Shown one piece after another: positions 57,288-64,000 of a DNA stretch of 64,000 bases (its first letter is position 1; each line of letters opens with the position of its first letter). Position numbers and translations under genes: made by a program. The notes under the pieces were generated by a model that was given only the letters and a program-made list of their open reading frames with translations, was not told the origin of the DNA and searched no databases. The stretch is from Pantoea sp. CCBC3-3-1 (lineage in GTDB: Bacteria > Pseudomonadota > Gammaproteobacteria > Enterobacterales > Enterobacteriaceae). The stretch lies in assembly GCF_007981265.1 (NCBI RefSeq), contig NZ_CP034363.1, positions 1,860,001-1,924,000 of the forward strand, in the 5' to 3' direction.

Positions 57288-57907
57288 TTAACGGTCCAGC
57301 TATCCATTCTCAGCTTGATGCGCTGTTCGCCTTCGCGCAGTTCGAGATTAGAAGGCAGCGCAGGCTTCTGGCGTTCGTCGTAGCCCTGATAGCTCACTTT
57401 CCACTGCTGACCGTCACGGCTGTAGTTCACTTCACGCAGGCGATACTTGTCATCAAGGGAGAAATCGCTCGCCTCGCCCGGCAAGCCCATCATCCACTGA
57501 CGCAGGCTGTTTAGAGGAATATCCATACCGGTAAGCTGAGAAATCATTTTCTCGGCATCGTTACTGGTATAACGCTTGCCCTTGTTATCAACCAGCTGCA
57601 CCACGCTGCCCTGTGCATCCAGCTGAAGTTCAGTGCTGCCCAGCGGGTTAGTCAACAGTAAACGGTAGCGATCTGGCGCGGTTTGCTGCCAGTTAAAACG
57701 TGCATAAACTTTTTGCCTATCGGAAAGATAGGCAAAAGCGCCACGGGTCTGATACTGGGTAATTTTTTCGACAGCCTGCTGGTGCTGCTGCCACTGGGGG
57801 GAGGTGACACTCTGTCCGGGCCCCTGGGGTTTATTGACGCTACAGGCGGCCAGCACGATGCTGGCAAGCGGGAGAAGCCGCATCAGACGGCGATTCTTCA
57901 TAAACAT
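57284..57907 (-). CDS. lolB: Outer-membrane lipoprotein receptor LolB
   Basis: Accepts lipoproteins from LolA and inserts them in the outer membrane. The 207-aa protein has a lipoprotein signal peptide with lipobox LAAC ([15 protein letters not shown]), and the fold segments [20 protein letters not shown] and [10 protein letters not shown]. Either ATG 57907 or 57901 could start it. It is divergent from hemA. Confidence 0.97.
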   Translation of the reverse strand: MFMKNRRLMRLLPLASIVLAACSVNKPQGPGQSVTSPQWQQHQQAVEKITQYQTRGAFAYLSDRQKVYARFNWQQTAPDRYRLLLTNPLGSTELQLDAQGSVVQLVDNKGKRYTSNDAEKMISQLTGMDIPLNSLRQWMMGLPGEASDFSLDDKYRLREVNYSRDGQQWKVSYQGYDERQKPALPSNLELREGEQRIKLRMDSWTVK

Positions 57908-58133
57908 AGGGGAACAACTCCTCAGACTCCATGTGGGCGCTCATGCGCAAACTAACCGTTCAAATTATCGGCCTGCAAAGGCGGCGTCAATGCTCAATTT
58001 GTCTTATTTAATGCACAATAGCTATATCTTGTTACAGGGAACGGTGAAGGATGGCTTTTCTTGATCTCGCGCATCTTGTAGAATGCGCCTCTCAAAACCC
58101 TATCAACAGTGGGATAACCCAGACCAAATCACC

Positions 58134-59387
58134 ATGACGTTGCTGGCACTCGGAATAAATCATAAAACGGCTCCTGTCGCTCTGCGTGAACGCGTGACGT
58201 TCTCGCCGGAGACGCTGGATCAGGCCCTCGACAGCCTGCTGGCTCAGCCGCTGGTGCAGGGAGGCGTTGTGCTGTCTACCTGTAACAGGACCGAGTTATA
58301 CCTTAGCGTTGAACAGCAGGAAAACCTGCAGGAACAGCTGGTGAAATGGCTGTGTGACTACCATCAGCTCAGTGCTGAAGATGTGCGTAAAAGCCTCTAC
58401 TGGCACCATGATAATGAAGCGGTCAGCCATCTGATGCGCGTTGCCAGCGGCCTTGATTCGCTGGTACTCGGTGAGCCGCAAATTCTCGGCCAGGTCAAAA
58501 AAGCGTTCGCCGACTCCCATCGCGGCCATCCGCTTTCCAGCGAGCTGGAAAGAATGTTCCAGAAATCGTTTTCGGTCGCTAAACGTGTGCGCACGGAAAC
58601 CGATATCGGTGCCAGCGCCGTTTCGGTGGCCTTTGCCGCCTGTACGCTGGCGCGTCAGATTTTTGAATCACTCTCAACCGTAACCGTTCTGCTGGTGGGT
58701 GCGGGTGAGACCATTGAGCTGGCCGCACGTCATCTGCGTGAGCATAACGTGCAGAAGCTGCTCATCGCTAACCGTACCCGCGAACGCGCTCAGGCGCTGG
58801 CCGATGAAGTGGGTGCAGAAGTGATTGGCCTTGCCGACATCGATTCGCGTCTGGCGGAAGCCGATATCATCATCAGTTCTACCGCCAGTCCGCTGCCGAT
58901 TATCGGTAAAGGAATGGTCGAGCGTGCGCTGAAGCAGCGCCGTAATCAGCCGATGCTGATGGTGGATATTGCCGTTCCGCGAGACGTGGAGCCGGAAGTG
59001 GGCAAACTGCCTAACGCCTACCTTTATAGCGTGGACGATTTGCAGGCGATCATTGAAAGCAATATGGCGCAGCGTAAAGCCGCGGCCGTGCAGGCCGAAA
59101 CCATCGTGGTGCAGGAAAGCGGCGAGTTTATGTCCTGGCTGCGTGCGCAAAGCGCAGTAGAAACCATCCGCGATTACCGCTCGCAGGCCGACCAGATCAG
59201 GGCTGATTTAGAAAGCCGTGCGCTGGCTGCGCTGGAGCAGGGCGCAGATGCCCAGGTCGTGCTGCGTGAGCTGGCCCATAAACTGACAAATAAACTGATC
59301 CACGCACCAACCAAATCTCTTCAGCAGGCTGCCCGAGACGGGGACGATGAACGCCTGCAGATTTTACGCGACAGCCTTGGGCTGTAG
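58134..59387 (+). CDS. hemA: Glutamyl-tRNA reductase
   Basis: First step of tetrapyrrole synthesis: reduces glutamyl-tRNA to glutamate-1-semialdehyde. The 417-aa protein has the catalytic cysteine in [11 protein letters not shown], the segment [13 protein letters not shown] and the NADPH loop [18 protein letters not shown] start it at the ATG at 58134 ([14 protein letters not shown]), as in E. coli, although the frame is open further upstream. It begins the hemA-prfA-prmC operon. Confidence 0.98.
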   Translation: MTLLALGINHKTAPVALRERVTFSPETLDQALDSLLAQPLVQGGVVLSTCNRTELYLSVEQQENLQEQLVKWLCDYHQLSAEDVRKSLYWHHDNEAVSHLMRVASGLDSLVLGEPQILGQVKKAFADSHRGHPLSSELERMFQKSFSVAKRVRTETDIGASAVSVAFAACTLARQIFESLSTVTVLLVGAGETIELAARHLREHNVQKLLIANRTRERAQALADEVGAEVIGLADIDSRLAEADIIISSTASPLPIIGKGMVERALKQRRNQPMLMVDIAVPRDVEPEVGKLPNAYLYSVDDLQAIIESNMAQRKAAAVQAETIVVQESGEFMSWLRAQSAVETIRDYRSQADQIRADLESRALAALEQGADAQVVLRELAHKLTNKLIHAPTKSLQQAARDGDDERLQILRDSLGL

Positions 59388-59425
59388 CGTTTTCGCCTCT
59401 TTGATTACAAGGTAAAACAACATCG

Positions 59426-60508
59426 ATGAAGCCTTCTATTGTTGCCAAACTGGAAGCCTTGCAGGAACGCCATGAAGAAGTTGAGGCGATGCTGGGTGAC
59501 GCTGGCGTGATTGCCGATCAGGAGCGTTTCCGTGCGCTGTCACGTGAATATGCTCAGTTGACCGATGTCAGCCAGTGCTTCAGACGGTGGCAGCAGAACC
59601 AGGATGATATTGCTGCGGCAGAAGAGATGCTCAGCGATCCCGAAATGCGCGACATGGCGCAGGAAGAACTTAAAGAAGCCCGCGAGGCCAGCGAAACCTT
59701 AGAGCAGGAATTGCAGGTTCTGCTGCTGCCGAAAGATCCGGATGATGAGCGCAACTGCTATCTGGAAGTCCGTGCCGGAACCGGTGGCGACGAAGCAGCG
59801 ATCTTTGCAGGCGATCTGTTCCGTATGTACAGCCGTTATGCGGAAGCACGCCGCTGGAAAGTGGAAGTGATGAGCGCCAACGAAGGCGAGCACGGTGGTT
59901 ATAAAGAAGTGATCGCCAAAATCGTGGGCGACGGCGCTTACGGACGTTTGAAGTTCGAGTCAGGCGGGCATCGCGTTCAGCGTGTACCGGAAACGGAATC
60001 GCAGGGCCGTATCCATACGTCTGCCTGTACCGTTGCGGTGATGCCGGAAGTGCCGGAAGCGGAATTGCCGGATATTAACCCGAGCGATCTGAAAATTGAC
60101 ACGTTCCGTTCATCGGGCGCGGGTGGGCAGCACGTTAACACCACCGATTCCGCGATCCGCATTACTCACCTGCCAACCGGCATTGTGGTGGAGTGCCAGG
60201 ACGAACGTTCGCAGCACAAAAACAAAGCCAAAGCGCTGGCGGTGCTCGGCTCGCGTATTCGTGCCGCCGAGATTGCCCGACGTCAGCAGGAAGAGGCGTC
60301 GACGCGCCGTAACCTGCTGGGCAGCGGCGATCGTTCCGATCGTAACCGAACCTATAATTATCCTCAGGGACGCATTACCGATCATCGTATCAACCTGACG
60401 GTTTACCGTCTGGATGAAGCAATGCAGGGCAAGCTGGATATGCTGATTGAGCCTGTGGTGCAGGAATACCAGGCGGATCAGCTGGCTGCGCTGTCCGAGC
60501 AGGAGTAA
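59426..60508 (+). CDS. prfA: Peptide chain release factor 1
   Basis: Terminates translation at UAA and UAG. The 360-aa protein has the GGQ motif in [20 protein letters not shown]. The codon-recognition PxT tripeptide reads PET in [18 protein letters not shown]. Its stop overlaps the prmC start by one base. PrmC methylates the GGQ glutamine. Confidence 0.98.
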   Translation: MKPSIVAKLEALQERHEEVEAMLGDAGVIADQERFRALSREYAQLTDVSQCFRRWQQNQDDIAAAEEMLSDPEMRDMAQEELKEAREASETLEQELQVLLLPKDPDDERNCYLEVRAGTGGDEAAIFAGDLFRMYSRYAEARRWKVEVMSANEGEHGGYKEVIAKIVGDGAYGRLKFESGGHRVQRVPETESQGRIHTSACTVAVMPEVPEAELPDINPSDLKIDTFRSSGAGGQHVNTTDSAIRITHLPTGIVVECQDERSQHKNKAKALAVLGSRIRAAEIARRQQEEASTRRNLLGSGDRSDRNRTYNYPQGRITDHRINLTVYRLDEAMQGKLDMLIEPVVQEYQADQLAALSEQE

Positions 60509-61338
60509 TGGAAATCCGCCAGTGGCTGCGTTCAGCCATCACACAACTGGCCGAAAGCGACAGCCCGAAGCGCGATGCGGAAATTTTGCTGGGATTTGTC
60601 ACCGGCAAATCCCGCAGCTGGCTGATCGCCTTTGATGATACGTTGCTCAGCCCTTCACAGCTTGAGCAGCTTGCCCCGCTGCTGGCCCGACGCGCCAGCG
60701 GGGAACCTGTCGCTTATCTGACTGGCGAACGCGAGTTCTGGTCATTGCCGCTCAGCGTTTCCCCCGACACGCTTATTCCCCGCCCCGATACTGAACTGCT
60801 GGTCGAACTGGCTCTCGCCCGGATCCCCGCTGGCGCAGCTTCCGTGCTGGATTTGGGCACCGGAACCGGCGCTGTTGCGCTGGCGATAGCCAGCGAGCGG
60901 CCTGATTGCCAGGTAACGGGCGTCGATCGCATCGCGGCGGCTGTTGAGCTGGCGCAGCATAATGCTCAGCGACTGGCTATCAGTAACGCGTCATTTCGTT
61001 TGAGCAACTGGTTTAGCGCGCTCTCCGGGGAACGCTTTGCGGTTATCGTCAGTAATCCGCCGTATATCGATAGCAATGATGAACATCTTCAGCAGGGCGA
61101 CGTACGGTTTGAGCCAGACAGCGCGCTGGTTGCCGCTGATAACGGGCTGGCGGATATTAAAATTATTGCTGAACGTGCAGGAAATTATCTATTGCCCGGC
61201 GGCTGGCTGTTGCTTGAGCACGGCTGGCAGCAGGCGGCTCAGGTACGGGCAATTTTGAGCGAAAACCTATTTATCCAGGTGGCTTCCTGCCAGGACTACG
61301 GCGGTAACGACCGTGTCACACTGGCACAGCTGGCCTGA
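60508..61338 (+). CDS. prmC: Release factor glutamine methyltransferase
   Basis: Methylates the GGQ glutamine of RF1 and RF2. The 276-aa protein has the SAM-binding VLDLGTGTGAVALAIASE and the substrate-binding NPPY motif (VIVSNPPYIDSNDE). Overlap of stop and start (TAATG) with prfA indicates translational coupling. Confidence 0.97.
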   Translation: MEIRQWLRSAITQLAESDSPKRDAEILLGFVTGKSRSWLIAFDDTLLSPSQLEQLAPLLARRASGEPVAYLTGEREFWSLPLSVSPDTLIPRPDTELLVELALARIPAGAASVLDLGTGTGAVALAIASERPDCQVTGVDRIAAAVELAQHNAQRLAISNASFRLSNWFSALSGERFAVIVSNPPYIDSNDEHLQQGDVRFEPDSALVAADNGLADIKIIAERAGNYLLPGGWLLLEHGWQQAAQVRAILSENLFIQVASCQDYGGNDRVTLAQLA

Positions 61339-61352
61339 TTAAGGAAGAGAGA

Positions 61353-61751
61353 ATGACGGACTGGTATAGCGCGGTTAAGACGCTGCATATGGTGACGGTT
61401 GCCATCACCCTCTTGATGTTATTATTGCGTTTTTTTTGGTTACAGACCGGATCGGCAATGATGCAGCGTCGCTGGGTGCGCATCGTGCCGCATCTCAATG
61501 ATACGCTGCTGCTGCTTTCCGGCGCCTGGCTGGTAGCGATCACGCATTTTTATCCGTTCAGCCCACAGGGCGCGTGGCTGACTGAAAAGCTGTTTGGCGT
61601 TATTATCTATATCGCCCTTGGGTTTATTGCCCTTGGACGTAAACCACGCGCACAGAAAGCGCGCTGGATAGCCTTTATAGTGGCGATAGCCATGCTGGTG
61701 CTGATTTATCACCTGGCCACCACAAAAATGCCATTGTTGGGGATTGTATGA
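61353..61751 (+). CDS. sirB2: SirB2 family integral membrane protein
   Basis: A 132-aa protein with four hydrophobic helices (TLHMVTVAITLLMLLLRFFW, VIIYIALGFIALG and others). Length and position between prmC and sirB1 match SirB2/YchQ. Its function remains unclear. It overlaps sirB1 by 4 nt. Confidence 0.93.
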   Translation: MTDWYSAVKTLHMVTVAITLLMLLLRFFWLQTGSAMMQRRWVRIVPHLNDTLLLLSGAWLVAITHFYPFSPQGAWLTEKLFGVIIYIALGFIALGRKPRAQKARWIAFIVAIAMLVLIYHLATTKMPLLGIV

Positions 61752-62557
61752 CGTCGATAGCAACTGATGAACCCACAGCGATGCCGCTGTGCGAGGCGGT
61801 AATTGCAGCCACGTTGGCGATCCGTCCCGATTTTCCTGCTGAAGACGTGAAAAAGCAGCTTGCGGAGCTGGTCGCAGAGGCCCGCGCCTATGTTTCCTCG
61901 CAGACGGAACAGGATCTTCAGCTGGAAAAACTGATTGAACTGTTCTGGAAAAAGTGGGGATTCGGCGGCGCCAGCGGCGTATACCGCCTTTCGGATACGC
62001 TATGGCTGGACAACGTGTTGAAAACCCGCCAGGGAACCGCCGTCTCGCTGGGCATCATCTTCCTGCACATTGCCGAACAGCTGACCATCCCGCTGATGCC
62101 GGTGATTTTCCCTACCCAGCTGATCCTCAGAGCCGACTGGATTGATGAAGAGATGTGGTTAATCAATCCTTTCAATGGCGATACGCTGGATGAGCACACG
62201 CTGGAAGTCTGGTTGAAGGGCAATATTGGCCCGGTCGCGGAACTGTATGATGATGATTTACAGGAAGCCGAGCCGCAGCTGGTGCTGAATAAAATGCTGG
62301 ATACGCTGAAAGCCGCGCTGATGGAAGAGAAACAAATGGAGCTGGCGCTTCAGGTCAGTCAGGTACTGGTAAATATGGATCCAGAAGATCCCTATGAAAT
62401 CCGCGACCGTGGCCTGATTTTTGCCCAGCTGGATTGTGAACACGTGGCGCTGAGCGACCTGACCTATTTCGTTGAGCAGTGTCCGGAAGACCCGGTCAGC
62501 GAAATGATCAAATTACAAATTCACTCGATTGAACAAAAACAGATCACGCTGCACTAA
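61748..62557 (+). CDS. sirB1: SirB1 family transglutaminase-like/TPR protein
   Basis: A 269-aa protein with a transglutaminase-like core (SDTLWLDNVLKTRQGTAVSL) and a C-terminal TPR-like region (NMDPEDPYEIRDRGLIFAQL). This is SirB1/YchA, conserved upstream of kdsA. The exact function is unknown. Confidence 0.94.
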   Translation: MTSIATDEPTAMPLCEAVIAATLAIRPDFPAEDVKKQLAELVAEARAYVSSQTEQDLQLEKLIELFWKKWGFGGASGVYRLSDTLWLDNVLKTRQGTAVSLGIIFLHIAEQLTIPLMPVIFPTQLILRADWIDEEMWLINPFNGDTLDEHTLEVWLKGNIGPVAELYDDDLQEAEPQLVLNKMLDTLKAALMEEKQMELALQVSQVLVNMDPEDPYEIRDRGLIFAQLDCEHVALSDLTYFVEQCPEDPVSEMIKLQIHSIEQKQITLH

Positions 62558-62579
62558 TCTGTAAACTCTGCATGAATAA

Positions 62580-63443
<864 letters not shown>

Positions 63444-63460
63444 TCGCTGAGCGAGTAACA

Positions 63461-63488
63461 AAAAGAGCGCCTTCAGGCGCTCTTTTTT
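63461..63488. terminator. Terminator between kdsA and chaA
   Basis: Stem GAGCGCC / GGCGCTC with a TTCA loop and flanking A and T runs (AAAA ... TTTTTTT), 20 bp after the kdsA stop. It probably works for both convergent genes. Confidence 0.8.
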
Positions 63489-63518
63489 TATTGGCGTAGT
63501 GCCAGCAGCGGTAAAAAT

Positions 63519-64000
63519 TTACAGCATAACCGTCATCAAATAGCCGGCGAACAGTGCAAGGTGCGCCGCGCCATTCAGCACGTTGGTGCGCCCGGTCGAG
63601 AAGGAGATTTGGCAAAGAAGCAGGGCGGCAATCATGATGACCATCTGCGGCGACTCCAGACCAAATATCAGCTGTTGTCCGGTCAGGGTGGCAATGATAG
63701 TGACGGTGGGAACCGTCAGTGAAATCGTCGCCAGCACCGAACCAAAAAACAGATTCATCGCGCGCTGTACCTGATTAGCCAGCACCGCTTTTATCGCTCC
63801 CAGACCTTCTGGTGACAGGATCAATAACGCGACCAGGAAGCCGGTAAACTGCTCGGGCGCATTCATCTCGGTCAGTAAGGATTCCAGCGTGTTGGCGTTC
63901 ATTTTAGTTACGGCAATCACAGCGATCAGATGAATCAGTAACCAGACGGTGTGCCAGAGGCTTGAATGGGCGGAAGGCCTGCCGTGATGCGGATCGTCGC
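63519..64000 (-). CDS. chaA: Ca2+(Na+/K+):H+ antiporter ChaA (partial, 5' end outside window)
   Basis: The frame is open from the stop at 63519 to the window end, giving the last 160 residues. It has the CaCA-type motif LILSPEGLGAIKAVLANQVQ and several membrane helices. It lies downstream of and convergent with kdsA, as in E. coli, where ChaA is the calcium/sodium/potassium-proton antiporter. Confidence 0.92.
   Translation of the reverse strand, partial: DDPHHGRPSAHSSLWHTVWLLIHLIAVIAVTKMNANTLESLLTEMNAPEQFTGFLVALLILSPEGLGAIKAVLANQVQRAMNLFFGSVLATISLTVPTVTIIATLTGQQLIFGLESPQMVIMIAALLLCQISFSTGRTNVLNGAAHLALFAGYLMTVML

Overview
The window is chromosomal DNA of a gamma-proteobacterium of the order Enterobacterales, probably Erwiniaceae or a close relative (inference). 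The right end carries the E. coli-like backbone block ychF ... pth-ychH-prs-ispE-lolB / hemA-prfA-prmC-sirB2-sirB1-kdsA / chaA. The prs and dcuSR products are nearly superimposable on their E. coli counterparts. No rRNA gene, intact tRNA gene or CRISPR array was seen.

Layout. 1-4.9 kb: start of a TonB-dependent siderophore receptor behind a Fur-box-like site, periplasmic trehalase treA, and an orphan VasL-like type VI secretion protein. 4.9-14.9 kb: an anaerobic fumarate module made of a class I fumarase, a DASS/CitT-type dicarboxylate antiporter, a soluble NADH:fumarate reductase with its ApbE flavinyltransferase, and the fumarate-sensing pair DcuS/DcuR. The divergent promoter region holds a perfect FNR box and a near match. 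15-20.4 kb: an MscS-type channel, then a 385-aa membrane protein and a 982-aa soluble protein that I do not recognise. 20.7-27.4 kb: two aldo-keto reductases and a LacI-controlled sugar or nucleoside cluster (NHS-family transporter, sugar-phosphate isomerase/epimerase, Gfo/Idh/MocA dehydrogenase, LacI regulator) with two identical 12-bp palindromes in the promoter.

27.4-50 kb is accessory DNA. A truncated isomerase marks the left junction. A Zorya type II-like set follows: a MotA-like ZorA, a MotB/OmpA-like ZorB and an HNH nuclease. Next come broken genes (two SDR fragments, a GNAT, a PAS protein, an Rpn nuclease) mixed with intact ones (alpha/beta hydrolase with a CGNR regulator, a P-loop kinase, a glutathione peroxidase). 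An AT-rich TULIP/P47-like gene follows. A coherent serine cluster comes next: YheO/DauR-type regulator, RidA remnant, serine/threonine dehydratase and AlaX-type tRNA editing protein. Between two copies of the DNA just downstream of ychF (43.1 and 49.9 kb) lies an island with a tRNA-Thr 3' fragment, a decayed P4-type integrase, a lone PD-(D/E)XK protein, an IS3-family remnant and a SUKH/SMI1 gene. The island ends with an undescribed-looking pair: a membrane protein with an N-terminal HNH-like motif and a coiled-coil protein with a C-terminal membrane anchor.

50-64 kb is housekeeping. It contains ychF, a SulP transporter, a degenerate EAL protein, pth, ychH, prs, ispE, lolB, hemA, prfA, prmC, sirB2, sirB1, kdsA and the cut-off chaA. 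The strongest candidates for an undescribed system are the HNH-membrane/coiled-coil pair and the 385/982-aa pair; the Zorya-like set is the clearest known-type defence system.
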